This document shows, one piece after another, positions 32,818 through 42,900 of a DNA stretch of 61,564 nucleotides. A model generated the notes under the pieces. It searched no databases and was not told the DNA's origin. It saw only the letters and a program-made list of their open reading frames with translations. The position numbers and the translations under genes were made by a program. Position 1 is the first letter of the stretch. Every line of letters starts with the position of its first letter. Source of the DNA: Variovorax sp. WDL1 (lineage in GTDB: Bacteria > Pseudomonadota > Gammaproteobacteria > Burkholderiales > Burkholderiaceae_C); assembly GCF_001541225.1 (NCBI RefSeq), contig NZ_LMTS01000027.1:35513-97076 (forward strand), given 5' to 3'.

Positions 32818-35800
32818 CTACCAGGTATCCACGAACGGCGTGGCCGCCCGCGGGGCCACCGCGGCCGAGGCAAGCCCGCGCACCAGCCAGGCGCGCGTGT
32901 CCGCCGGGTCGATCACCGCATCGATCTCCAGCGTCTGCGCCATGTGGATCGCCTCGCCGTTTGCATACTGCTGCGCCACCAGCTTCTTGAACAAGGCATC
33001 GCGCTCGGGTCCCTCGGCCGCGGCCTCGAGCTCCTTGCGAAAGCCCAGGCGCACCGCGCCTTCCAGCCCCATCGCACCGAACTCGCCGGTGGGCCAGGCC
33101 ACGGTGAAGACCGGCGCGTCGAAGCCGCCGGCCGTCATCGCCTGCGCGCCCAGCCCGTAGCCCTTGCGCAGCACCACCGCGAAGTAGGGCACGCGCAGGT
33201 GCGAGGCCACCATGAACATGCGGCACACATGGCGCACCTGGGCCTGTGCCTCGATCTCCGGACCCACCATGAAGCCAGGTGTGTCGCACAGTGCGACCAG
33301 CGGCAGGCCGTGCGCGTTGCACAGCTGCATGAAGCGCGCGGCCTTGTCGGCGGCCTCGACGTCGATCGCGCCGCCGAGGTGGTGCGGATTGTTCGCGAGC
33401 AGGCCCACCGGCTTGCCTTCGATGCGCGCCAGTGCGGTGACGATGCCGGCGCCGAAGCCGGCGCGCAGTTCCAGCAGCGAGCCGGTGTCGGCCACGCCGC
33501 GCATCGCGGCGCGCACGTCGTACACGCGCATCCGGTTCTCGGGCACCACCTGGCGCAGCACGCGCGGGTCGGCACATTGCCAGCCCGGCGTCGGGCCCTG
33601 GAAATACGAGAGGTACTGCTTCGCCGCCGCCACCGCGGCTGCCTCGTCCTTCACGAGGAGGTCGATCACGCCGTTGCGCGACTGCACGGCACTGGGCCCG
33701 ATCTGCTCGGGCGCGAAGGTGCCGAGCCCGCCGCCCTCGATCATGGCCGGCCCGCTCATGCCGATGTTGCTGGCCTCGGTGGCGATGATCACGTCGGCGC
33801 ACCCCAGCAGTGCTGCATTGCCGGCAAAGCAGCGCCCATGCACGATGCCTACCACCGGCACATGGCCCGAAAGCGCCGCGAACTGCGTGAAGGTGTGATT
33901 GTTGAGGCCCGCGACGATCGGCATGTCGGTGTCGCCGGGGCGCCCGCCTCCGCCTTCGGCGAACAGCACCACCGGCAACTTCAGCCGGTGCGCGATGCCC
34001 AGCATGCGATCGGTCTTCTGGTGGTTGCGCAGGCCCTGCGTGCCGGCAAGCACGGTGTAGTCGTACGCCATGACCACGCAGCGCGACTTCTCCGGCCCGA
34101 ACTGCCTCGCATTGATGCTGCCGATGCCGGTCACCATGCCGTCGGCCGGCGTGTTGGCGATCAGGTCCTCGAGCGGGCGGCGGCGCGTCTGCGCCGCGAT
34201 CGCGAGTGCGCCGTATTCATTGAAGTTGGCCGGCTCCTCGGCCAGGTCGCAGAGGTCCGCGATGTTGGCGCGCGCAGTGCGGCTGCCCTGGGCCTGGCGC
34301 TTCGCGACCGCGGCGCCGCGGTTGGCGTCGAGCGTGAAGGCGTGGCGATCCATCACCTTCTGCAAGTCCGGCCGGACCGCATCGAGGTCCTGCTCGGGAT
34401 GCGACTCGGCCTCGGTGGCCTGCGCATCCACCGGCTCGAGCCGCAGGAGCGACTGGCCCTCCACAAGATAGTCGCCGGGCGCGGCAAGCAGCGCCACCAC
34501 GCGGCCTGCAGCAGGCGCATGCAGCAGATGTTCCATCTTCATGGCCTCGAGCACGCCGAGCTGCGCACCGGCCGGCAGGATGTCACCGACCTCGACCTCG
34601 AACTGCACCAGACGTGCCGGCATCGGGGCCTTGACCACCAGGCCGCCCCCGTCCTCCTGCGGCGGCACCGCCTTCGGCTCGACCGCCGGCGGCTGGGCCG
34701 CCTCGGCGGCCGCCGCATCGATGCGCGAGGCCGCCGCGAGCAGGTCGGAAAGGTGCTCCTCGACGAAGCGGGTGTGCAGCTTCTGCGTCGCAAACTCCGG
34801 CCGCTCGCCGATCGCACGCAGCAGCGCAAGGTTGGTCGCGATGCCCTCGATGCGGCATTCCTCCAGTGCGCGCAACGAACGCCGCAACACGTCGTCGAAG
34901 CGCGGCGAGGCGTGATGCACGATCAGCTTGGCGAGCAGCGTGTCGTAGTGCGGCGAGGGCGCGAGCCCCGTAAAGCCGTGGGTGTCGACGCGCACGCCGG
35001 GGCCGGCCGGCAGATCGAAGCGCGACAGCACGCCCCCGGCCGGACGCGCCTGGCCCTGAGCGTCGAGTGTCTCGGCGTTGAGACGCCATTGCACCGCGAA
35101 GCCGCGCTGCGCCGCGCTGCGATCGGCTTCGATGCCGAGTTCATCGAGCCGCAGCCCTGCCGCGACGCCGATCTGCAACTGCACCAGGTCGAGCCCGGTC
35201 ACCGCCTCCGTCACCGTGTGCTCGACCTGCAGGCGTGGATTGGCCTCGATGAAGACGAAGGGCAGGCTCGTCGATTCCTCGTCCACCAGGAATTCGAAGG
35301 TGCCCAGGCCGCGGTAGCCCACGGCCTTCGCCATCCGCAGCGCGGCCTGCGTCAGGCGCTCGCGCAATGACGTCGGCAGCGAAGGGCTGGGCGCGATCTC
35401 GACCAGCTTCTGGAAGCGCCGCTGCAGCGTGCATTCGCGCTCGCCCAGGCTGGCGACCGCGTGGCCGTCGCCCAGCACCTGGATCTCGATATGGCGCGCG
35501 TGGCGCATCAGCCGCTCGACGTACACGCCCTCGACGCCGAAGGCAGCCTTGGCCTCGGACATGCAGCGCGCGTGCGCTTGCGGCAGATCGGACGCGCTCA
35601 GCACGGCGCGCATGCCGCGCCCGCCGCCCCCGCCGATGGCCTTGACCATGATCCCCGCCGCGTCCGCTTGCTGCGCGGCGAAGAAGGCCTGCGCCTGGGC
35701 GAGCGTCACGGCACCGGCGCTGCCCGGCATGACCGGCACATCGCATCGCTGCGCCAGCGCGCGCGCACGCGCCTTGTCCCCGAAGAGCGCGAGCTGGTCC

Positions 35801-36132
35801 GGCGCAGGGCCGATGAAGCACAAGCCAGCGTCCGCACAGGCTTGCGCGAAGTCGGCGCGCTCGCTGAGAAAGCCGTAGCCGGGGTGCACGGCATCGCAGC
35901 CCTCGGCCCGCGCGATCCCGATCAGCGCCGCGCCGTCGAGATAGGCCGCAGGCCCGGTGAGGCCGAGCGGAACCGCCGTGTCGGCCAGTTGAACGTGCAG
36001 GGCCGGGGCATCGTCCTTCGCATGGACGGCCACGCTCGCGATGCCCAGGTCGCGCAGCGCGCGCACCAGCCGCACCGCGATCTCGCCGCGATTGGCCACA
36101 AGGATCTTGTTGAACAACGGACGGCCTTTCAA
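32818..36132 (-). CDS. Single-chain biotin-dependent acyl-CoA carboxylase
   Basis: All catalytic parts of an acyl-CoA carboxylase lie on one 1104-residue chain. The biotin carboxylase covers residues 1-460: ILVANRGEIAVR, HPGYGFLSE, the ATP-grasp loop GGGGGRGMR and EANPRLQVEHTVTE. A biotinyl domain (about 497-570) carries VLEAMKME with Lys532 as the biotin site. A complete carboxyltransferase covers 595-1104 (GRCFAGNAALLGCADVIIA; GGAIDVEAADKAARFMQLCN). Most bacteria use separate subunits; single-chain enzymes are known mainly as long-chain acyl-CoA carboxylases. Its ATG overlaps the acyl-CoA synthetase stop (36129-36132), so the two are translationally coupled. The preferred acyl chain is unknown. 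Confidence 0.9.
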   Translation of the reverse strand: MKGRPLFNKILVANRGEIAVRLVRALRDLGIASVAVHAKDDAPALHVQLADTAVPLGLTGPAAYLDGAALIGIARAEGCDAVHPGYGFLSERADFAQACADAGLCFIGPAPDQLALFGDKARARALAQRCDVPVMPGSAGAVTLAQAQAFFAAQQADAAGIMVKAIGGGGGRGMRAVLSASDLPQAHARCMSEAKAAFGVEGVYVERLMRHARHIEIQVLGDGHAVASLGERECTLQRRFQKLVEIAPSPSLPTSLRERLTQAALRMAKAVGYRGLGTFEFLVDEESTSLPFVFIEANPRLQVEHTVTEAVTGLDLVQLQIGVAAGLRLDELGIEADRSAAQRGFAVQWRLNAETLDAQGQARPAGGVLSRFDLPAGPGVRVDTHGFTGLAPSPHYDTLLAKLIVHHASPRFDDVLRRSLRALEECRIEGIATNLALLRAIGERPEFATQKLHTRFVEEHLSDLLAAASRIDAAAAEAAQPPAVEPKAVPPQEDGGGLVVKAPMPARLVQFEVEVGDILPAGAQLGVLEAMKMEHLLHAPAAGRVVALLAAPGDYLVEGQSLLRLEPVDAQATEAESHPEQDLDAVRPDLQKVMDRHAFTLDANRGAAVAKRQAQGSRTARANIADLCDLAEEPANFNEYGALAIAAQTRRRPLEDLIANTPADGMVTGIGSINARQFGPEKSRCVVMAYDYTVLAGTQGLRNHQKTDRMLGIAHRLKLPVVLFAEGGGGRPGDTDMPIVAGLNNHTFTQFAALSGHVPVVGIVHGRCFAGNAALLGCADVIIATEASNIGMSGPAMIEGGGLGTFAPEQIGPSAVQSRNGVIDLLVKDEAAAVAAAKQYLSYFQGPTPGWQCADPRVLRQVVPENRMRVYDVRAAMRGVADTGSLLELRAGFGAGIVTALARIEGKPVGLLANNPHHLGGAIDVEAADKAARFMQLCNAHGLPLVALCDTPGFMVGPEIEAQAQVRHVCRMFMVASHLRVPYFAVVLRKGYGLGAQAMTAGGFDAPVFTVAWPTGEFGAMGLEGAVRLGFRKELEAAAEGPERDALFKKLVAQQYANGEAIHMAQTLEIDAVIDPADTRAWLVRGLASAAVAPRAATPFVDTW

Positions 36133-37751
36133 GGGTGGTCTTTCAGCAGCCGGCGCAGCACCTTGCCGGCGCCCGTGGTGGGCAGCGCATCGATGAAGCG
36201 CACCGTGCGCGGCGCCTTGTAGGGCGCCATGTTCTCGCGCGCCCAGGCGACCAGCGCGTCGGCGTCGAGCTCGGCGCCCGCCTTGCGCACGATGAAGGCC
36301 TTGACCACCTCGCCCTTCTGCGCATCGGGCTCGGCGATCACCGCCGCCTGCGCCACGGCCGGGTGCTTGATGAGGATGGTCTCGACCTCCTCGGGGAAGA
36401 CGCTGTAGCCCGAGACCTTGATCATTTCCTTGAAGCGGCCGATGAAAGTCAGGTAGCCATCGGCATCCAGCTTGCCCATGTCGCCGGTGTGCACCCAGCC
36501 GCTTCGCAGCGTCGCGGCGGTGGCTTCCGGCTTGTTCCAGTAGCCCTTGAAGCTGCCGGGGCTGGTGAGCACGATCTCGCCGATCTCGCCCACGGGCCGA
36601 TCAGCGCCGGTATCGGGGTCGATGATCCGGATGGTGACGCCCGGCACCGCGATCCCTTGCGTTCCCCAGCGCGGCGCATGGTGCGGCGTGTAGGTGTCGC
36701 AGGTGTGGGTCTCCGACAAGCCATAGGCCGCCTCGAAGGAAGCGCAGTTCTTCGCAAGGCCGCGCCACTGCGCGGCCAGGGGCTCGGTAAAGGTGATGCC
36801 GAAGCTGGTGACCGGATTCATTCGCAGGCTGGACAGGTCGAAGCCCTCGATGCCCTCCACCTGCATGCATGCCACGTTCATCGGCGCGATGCTGTACCAC
36901 CAGCTGACCCGGTAGCGCTCGATGGCCTGGAGCACTGAGCGCGGCTCGAAGCGGTGCAGCAGCACCGAGGTGGCGCCGGTGAGCACCGGCACGTTGACGC
37001 CCATCAGCATGCCGGCGATGTGATAGAGCGGCGCGATGGACAGCAGCACATCGCTCCCGGCCACGCCATTGCAATCGGCGGCGGCGCGGGTCTTGAAGAG
37101 CGCATTGCCGTAGCTCAGCATCGCGCCCTTGGGCAGGCCAGTGGTGCCGGAGGTGTAGGTCATCAGGGCCACGTCGTCCATCGACAGCGCGACAGGCGCC
37201 GGGCGCGCGCCGCTCTTCATGACGGCCAGGAGGTCCTCGCATCCCTGCGGCACGAGCCGCGGCTCGCGTTGCGCCGCGGCCAGGTCGCCTGGAACGTCGA
37301 GCGTGGGCGCCTGCGGCAGCAGGTCGGCGTAGTGCACCACGAACACGTGCGCCAACGCACTCTGGCCACGCACCTTGTCCACCACCGGCAGCAGCGAGGA
37401 GGCCGCGACGATCACCCGCGCGTTCAGGTCGTTGACCTGGTAGGCCAGTTCGTGCTCCTTGTTGAGCGGACCGCTGGGGCAGACGATCGCGCCGATCTTC
37501 TGGATGCCGTAGTGCGCCGCGAGGTACTGCGGGCAGTTGTTGAGGAAGAGCACGACCGGGTCGCCCTTCTTCACGCCGATCGCCTGCAGGCGCGCCGCGA
37601 AGGCATCGCTCGCTGCGTCGAGCTCGGCGTAGCTCATCGAATGACCGTACCAGATGCATGCCGGATGGTTGCCGCGCTCGCGCGCATGCGCGCGCAGGTA
37701 CTCGTGCAGGGGCTGCTCGGGGCGATCGGGGAGCTGGGTCAATGTCTCCAT
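36129..37751 (-). CDS. AMP-forming acyl-CoA synthetase
   Basis: The 540-residue enzyme of the ANL superfamily activates a carboxylic acid to its CoA thioester via an acyl-AMP. It has the P-loop motif MTYTSGTTGLPKGAMLSYGN near residues 190-210, the YGLSETHTCDTYTP adenine-binding region, HTGDMGKLDADGYLTFIGR and the C-terminal TTGAGKVLRRLL with the catalytic Lys. It is coupled by a 4-base overlap to the single-chain carboxylase, so its product is probably the carboxylase substrate. It is divergent from the TetR regulator. The chain length or ring type of the acid is not apparent. Confidence 0.9.
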   Translation of the reverse strand: METLTQLPDRPEQPLHEYLRAHARERGNHPACIWYGHSMSYAELDAASDAFAARLQAIGVKKGDPVVLFLNNCPQYLAAHYGIQKIGAIVCPSGPLNKEHELAYQVNDLNARVIVAASSLLPVVDKVRGQSALAHVFVVHYADLLPQAPTLDVPGDLAAAQREPRLVPQGCEDLLAVMKSGARPAPVALSMDDVALMTYTSGTTGLPKGAMLSYGNALFKTRAAADCNGVAGSDVLLSIAPLYHIAGMLMGVNVPVLTGATSVLLHRFEPRSVLQAIERYRVSWWYSIAPMNVACMQVEGIEGFDLSSLRMNPVTSFGITFTEPLAAQWRGLAKNCASFEAAYGLSETHTCDTYTPHHAPRWGTQGIAVPGVTIRIIDPDTGADRPVGEIGEIVLTSPGSFKGYWNKPEATAATLRSGWVHTGDMGKLDADGYLTFIGRFKEMIKVSGYSVFPEEVETILIKHPAVAQAAVIAEPDAQKGEVVKAFIVRKAGAELDADALVAWARENMAPYKAPRTVRFIDALPTTGAGKVLRRLLKDHP

Positions 37752-37820
37752 GGCGTCACTCTCACAGGGTTATCGATAGGACTGGCCGCTTGCCAAGGCT
37801 CCATGGTGCTCCAACAATCC

Positions 37821-37832
37821 TACCCATGGGTA
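37821..37832. promoter_or_regulatory. Perfect palindrome over the TetR start codon (candidate operator)
   Basis: TACCCATGGGTA is a perfect 12-base palindrome that contains the ATG of the TetR gene (37826). It lies between the divergent acyl-CoA synthetase and TetR genes, a common place for a TetR operator. The GTTATCGATAGGA and TCCTACC...ATAAC stretches nearby may form a longer imperfect repeat. Binding by this TetR protein is inference. Confidence 0.5.
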
Positions 37833-38497
37833 TAACCTCGGCGACACCGCACAAACCCTCTGGGCGCACCGACCTGCCGCAGGGCACCGGCCGCCAGCGC
37901 GCGGCCACCGCGGGGACCGACGTCCAACGCGAACGCATCCTGCAGGCCGCTGCGCAGCTCTTCGCCGCGCAGGGCTACGCCAACACCACCATGACGCAGA
38001 TCGTGCGGGCGCTCGACGTCACCAAGCCCTTCGTCTATTACTACTTCCGGGACAAGCAGGAGATCTTCGAGACGCTCTCGTGGCAGCCCACGGTCGATTG
38101 CTTCACTTCGCTGGACTTCGCCGAAGGCGACCCGCGGCCAGCGGTCGAGAAAGTGAAGGAAGGCATCGAGCGCCTGATCCGCGCCACGGTGGCGCATCAT
38201 CCCTGCGCCTTCTTTCCCTACCGCGAGCCACAGGTCTACCGCCCCGAGTATGTCGCTGCGCAGAAGAAGCTGGCGCACCACTTCTACGATCGCCTCTGCC
38301 CCTTGCTCGAAGAAGCGCGGCGCGATGGCGACCTGGACTTTCGCGAAACCAAGATCACCGCGCTGGCCGCGCTCAGCCTCCCCGGCTTCCTCTACAGCTG
38401 GTACCGGCCCGAAGGCCGCCTCTCGTCGGAGGAGGTGGTGACCGAGCTGACGCAGCTCTCGTGGCGCGTACTGGGCCTGCGCGAGCGTGCTGGCTGA
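37826..38497 (+). CDS. TetR-family transcriptional regulator
   Basis: The 223-residue repressor-type protein has a TetR N-terminal helix-turn-helix (about residues 35-80: RERILQAAAQLFAAQGYANT, MTQIVRALDVTKPFVYYYFR). A C-terminal ligand domain follows, with an unusual FFPYREPQVYRPEYVAAQKK stretch. It is divergent from the acyl-CoA synthetase/carboxylase genes and is followed by the substrate-binding protein and the CYP102-type P450. Known CYP102 genes such as that for BM3 are under TetR-type repressors, so control of both sides is likely; this is inference. The ATG at 37826 lies inside a palindrome. Confidence 0.85.
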   Translation: MGITSATPHKPSGRTDLPQGTGRQRAATAGTDVQRERILQAAAQLFAAQGYANTTMTQIVRALDVTKPFVYYYFRDKQEIFETLSWQPTVDCFTSLDFAEGDPRPAVEKVKEGIERLIRATVAHHPCAFFPYREPQVYRPEYVAAQKKLAHHFYDRLCPLLEEARRDGDLDFRETKITALAALSLPGFLYSWYRPEGRLSSEEVVTELTQLSWRVLGLRERAG

Positions 38498-38548
38498 CCG
38501 GCCCGCGCGCCCTTCCCTTCCTTCCACCCCCAACTTCCGAGACAAGCC

Positions 38549-39802
38549 ATGAAGTCCATTTTCGCGTTCGCGCCTCTGGCTGCCGCCGCAGTGCTAGCCG
38601 CCGGCGCCGCACAAGCCCAGCAGACCTACAAGATCGCCTACATCGACCCGCTCTCGGGCCCTTTCGCGAACGTCGGCGAGCTGATGCTCACGCACACGCA
38701 GTACGCGATCGAGGACATCAATGCCAAGGGCGGCGTCCTCGGCGGCACCAAGCTGCAGCTGCTGCAGTTCGACAGCAAGCTCTCGGCGCAGGAGAGCCAG
38801 AGCGCCCTGCAGGCTGCGATCGACCAGGGCGCCCAGGCGATCGTGACCGGCGGCTCGGGCTCCTCGGTGGTGACGGCGCTGGTGCAGTCGGTCAACCGCT
38901 GGAACCAGCGCAATCCGGGCAAGGAGCTGCTCGTGCTCAACCACTCCTCGATCGACCCCGAGATGACGGGCAAGGCCTGCAGCTTCTGGCACTTCCAGAC
39001 AGAGGCCAACACGGCGATGAAGATGAAGGCGCTGGCCAACTACATCAAGAAGACGCCTGAGATCAGGAAGGTCTACCTGCTCAACCAGGACTACGCACAT
39101 GGCAAGCAATGGGCCAGCTACGGCCGGCAGCTCGTCGGGCTGGCGCGGCCCGACATCCAGTTCGTGGGCGAAACGCTGCACCCCATCGGGCGCGTGAAGG
39201 ACTTCTCGCCCTACCTCGCCAACGTGCGCCAGGCCGGCGCCGAGTCGGTGATCACCGGTAACTGGGGACAGGACATGACGCTGCTCCTCAAGGCCGCGGG
39301 CGATGCGGGCTACGACCTGCACTATTTCAACCACAGCGCGGGCTCGGTGCCCGGCACGGTGCTGGCGGTGTCGCAGGCCAAGCTGGGCAAGCTCACCTGG
39401 GTGGCCGAGTGGCATCCGGGGCAGGCCGACCGGCCGAAGGCCGATGCGCTGGCCAAGGCCTACAAGGCCAGGACCAGCAAGGACTTCCTGGCGCCACGCA
39501 TAGAGCTCACACCGCGGCTGCTGGCAGCCGCCATCAACAAGGCCGGCAGCACCGACACCACCAAGGTGGCGCGCGCCATGGAAGACATCAGCCTCGATTC
39601 GGTGGTCGGCCCCGTGCGCATGCGCGCCGAGGACCACCAGCTCCTGCTGCCGCAGGTGGTCAACACCATCGCGCCCGTGGATGGCAAGGCGGTGAAGGTG
39701 GGCTGGGAAGGCACGAACTACGGCTTTCGCACCGATGCGGTCTATACGGGCAACGAACTGGCGCAGGGCACGGAGTGCAAGATGGTGCGGCCCGCGTCCT
39801 GA
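38549..39802 (+). CDS. ABC-transporter substrate-binding protein (branched-chain amino acid type)
   Basis: The 417-residue periplasmic binding protein has a Sec signal (residues 1-24, cleaved after AQA) and the type I fold of Leu/Ile/Val-type receptors: YKIAYIDPLSGPFANVGELM, then AIEDINAKGGVLGGTKLQLL and VYLLNQDYAHGKQWASYGRQ. No permease or ATPase genes are next to it. Its position between the TetR regulator and the P450 suggests a ligand linked to that pathway, such as an aromatic or fatty acid derivative; relatives also bind aromatic acids. This is inference. Confidence 0.87.
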   Translation: MKSIFAFAPLAAAAVLAAGAAQAQQTYKIAYIDPLSGPFANVGELMLTHTQYAIEDINAKGGVLGGTKLQLLQFDSKLSAQESQSALQAAIDQGAQAIVTGGSGSSVVTALVQSVNRWNQRNPGKELLVLNHSSIDPEMTGKACSFWHFQTEANTAMKMKALANYIKKTPEIRKVYLLNQDYAHGKQWASYGRQLVGLARPDIQFVGETLHPIGRVKDFSPYLANVRQAGAESVITGNWGQDMTLLLKAAGDAGYDLHYFNHSAGSVPGTVLAVSQAKLGKLTWVAEWHPGQADRPKADALAKAYKARTSKDFLAPRIELTPRLLAAAINKAGSTDTTKVARAMEDISLDSVVGPVRMRAEDHQLLLPQVVNTIAPVDGKAVKVGWEGTNYGFRTDAVYTGNELAQGTECKMVRPAS

Positions 39803-39901
39803 ACTCCTTGCGCTAAGGGATAGCCCTGCCTGCCGCGTGCGGCGGCATCGAGATACTGCGATGTCGCTCGCAAAGGGCTGACCAGGAGGTCGAAGAACAC
39901 C

Positions 39902-42900
39902 ATGGCAGGCAAGAACCCGCTCCATCCGATCCCGCACCCCGCGAGAAAGCCATTCGTCGGCAACCTCCTGTCGATCGGCTCCGAGTCGCCGGTGCTCGAC
40001 ATGTGGAGGATCGCGCAGGAGCTGGGCCCGATCTACTGGCTGGACATGCCGGGCATGCCGGTGATCGTGGTCTCCTCGGCGGAGCTGGTCGACGAGCTGT
40101 GCGACGAGAAGCGCTTCGACAAGAGCACCAAGGGCACGCTGCGCCGGCTGCGCGCGCTCTCGCATGGGCTCTTCACCTCCGACACGCACGAGTCGACCTG
40201 GTCCAAGCCGCACAACATCCTGCTGGCCAATTTCAGCCAGCGCGCGATGCAGGCCTACCACCCGATGATGCTTGATATCGCGGAGCAGCTGGTGACCAAG
40301 TGGGAGCGCCTGAACTTCGACGAGGAGGTGGACGTAGTGCGCGACATGACCGCGCTCACGCTCGACACCATCGGCCTGTGCGGCTTCGGCTACCGCTTCA
40401 ACTCCTTCTATCGCGAGGGCTTCCACCCCTTCGTCGACGCGATGGTGCGCACGCTGGAGACGGTGCAGAACCGGCGCGGCATTCCGCTCGAGGAGCTGAT
40501 GCTGAAGAAGCAGCTGGCGCAGCAGCGCAAGGACATCCGCTACATGCACACGATGGTGGAGAACATCATCCAGGAGCGGCGCGAGAGCGGGGCAGACATC
40601 GCGACCAAGCCCGACCTCCTGAGCTACATGATCGCCGGCGTAGACAAGAAGACCGGCGAGCGGCTGGACGACCGGCAGATCCGCGACGAGTGCATCGAGT
40701 TCCTGATCGCGGGGCACGAGACCACGAGCGGGCTCTTGTCCTTCGCGATCCACTTCCTCCTCAACAACCCCGAGGCGATGGCGAGGGCGCAAGCCGAGGT
40801 CGATCAGGTGTTCGGCCCCGACCCTTCGGTGAAGCCGACCTACGCGCAGGTCAACCGCCTGGTCTACGTGCTGCAGGTGCTCAAGGAATCGCTGCGCATG
40901 TTCCCGACCGCGCCGGCCGTCGCGATGGCCGCCAAGGAAGACACGACCATCGGCGGCCAGTACACGATCAAGCGGCGCAACATGGTGATCCTGCACGCGC
41001 TGGCGCTGCACCGCGACAAGACAGTGTGGGGCGAGGACGCGGACCGCTTCAACCCTGACCATTTCAGCCGCGAGGCGGAGCGCGAGCGGCCTGTCAACGC
41101 CTTCAAGCCCTTCGGCAACGGGCAGCGTGCGTGCATCGGGCGCCAGTTCGCGCTGCAGGAGGCGGTGCTCACGCTGGGCATGATCCTGCAGCGCTTCGAC
41201 CTGGTCGACCACACCGGCTACCAGCTCAAGATCCGCGAGGCGCTCACCATCAAGCCGGAAGGCTTCAGGATCCGTGCGGTGCCGCGCGATCCGGCCACGC
41301 GCGCGCGCGGCGATTTCTCCGCGTCGCAACTTGTGCAGGCGGCGGCCCCGCGGCCCGTCGCGGCCAAGCTGCAGGCCGCGCGCCATGGCACCTCGCTGCT
41401 GGTGCTGCAGGGCTCGAACCTCGGAACCGCCGAAGACCTGGCGCGCCAGCTCGCCGAGGCGGGCGAGATGCGCGGCTATTCGACCCAGCTCGCCTCGCTG
41501 GACGACTACGCCGAGCGGCTGCCCGCGACAGGCGCGGTCGCCATCGTCTGCGCCTCCTACAACGGCACGGCGCCGGACAACGCGGCCGAGTTTCATCGCT
41601 GGCTCGACGCTGCCGACGATTCGCTCAATGGCGTGCGCTTCAGCGTCTTCGGCTGCGGCAACACCGACTGGGCCTCCACCTACCAGGCGGTGCCACGGCG
41701 CATCGACGAACGCCTGGCCGCGCTGGGCGCCACATGCGTGCATGCCCGCGGCGAGGGCGACGCGCGCGAGGACATGGACGGAAGCTTCCAGGACTGGAGC
41801 GATGCGCTGTGGCCGCAGCTCGCCATGGCCTTCTATCTCAAGGACGCCGACTCCGCGCCCTTGGAGAGCGAGCCGCTCTACACACTGGAGGAGATGCCGC
41901 CGCCGCAGAAGAATGCGCTGGTCGATGCGCTCGGCGCAGTGGGCCTGCGCGTACTCGAGAACCGAGAACTGCAACGCAGCGGCGACGACCCCGCGCAGGA
42001 CCGCTCCACGCGCCACGTCGAACTGCAACTGCCCGAAGGCGTGAGCTACCGCGCCGGCGACCACCTGAGCGTGGTGCCGCGCAACGGCGCGGCGCAGGTG
42101 GAGCGTGCCATGGCGCGCTTCGGCTTCGACCGCAAGGCCCACGTGCGGCTGCAGGCCGCGCCGGGGCGCAAGGCCGCGCTGCCGGTCGACGAAGTGATCG
42201 CAGTGGACCGGCTGCTGGGCGACTACGTCGAGCTGCAGGACGTGGCCACGCGCAAGCAGATTGCCCAGCTCGCGGCGAATACGCAATGCCCCTTCACGCG
42301 GCCCAGGCTGGAGGCCCTGTCGGGCGCCGACGAGGCCTCGGCTGCGCTCTACAGGAGCGAGGTGCTGCACAAGCGCAAGTCGGTACTCGACCTGCTGGAG
42401 GAATTCCCGGCCTGCCAGCCGCCCTTCGCGCTCTTCCTGGAAATGCTGTCGCCGCTCTCGCTGCGCTACTACTCGATCTCCTCTTCGCCGGTGGTCGATG
42501 ACGGACGTTGCTGCATCACGGTGGGCGTGGTGGCCGGGCCGGCGCGCTCGGGGTTGGGAAAGTTCGAGGGCGTTTGCTCGAACTACCTGGCGCGCGCCGA
42601 GGCCGGCGAGCTGGTGCACGGCGTGGTGCGCGAAACCACGGCCGAGGGCTTCCGGCTGCCCGAAGATGCGCAGCAACCGCTGATCATGGTGGGGCCGGGC
42701 ACAGGCCTCGCGCCCTTTCGCGGCTTCCTGCAGGAGCGCGAGGCGCAGATCGCCAAGGGCACGGCGCCCGGCGAGGCGCTGCTCTTCTTCGGCTGCCGCC
42801 ACCCCGAGCAGGATTTCATCTACGCCGACGAGCTGAACGGCTGGGCCGAGCGCGGCGTCGTGCGGCTCTTCACCGCCTTCTCGCGCGCGAGCGAGCGCAA

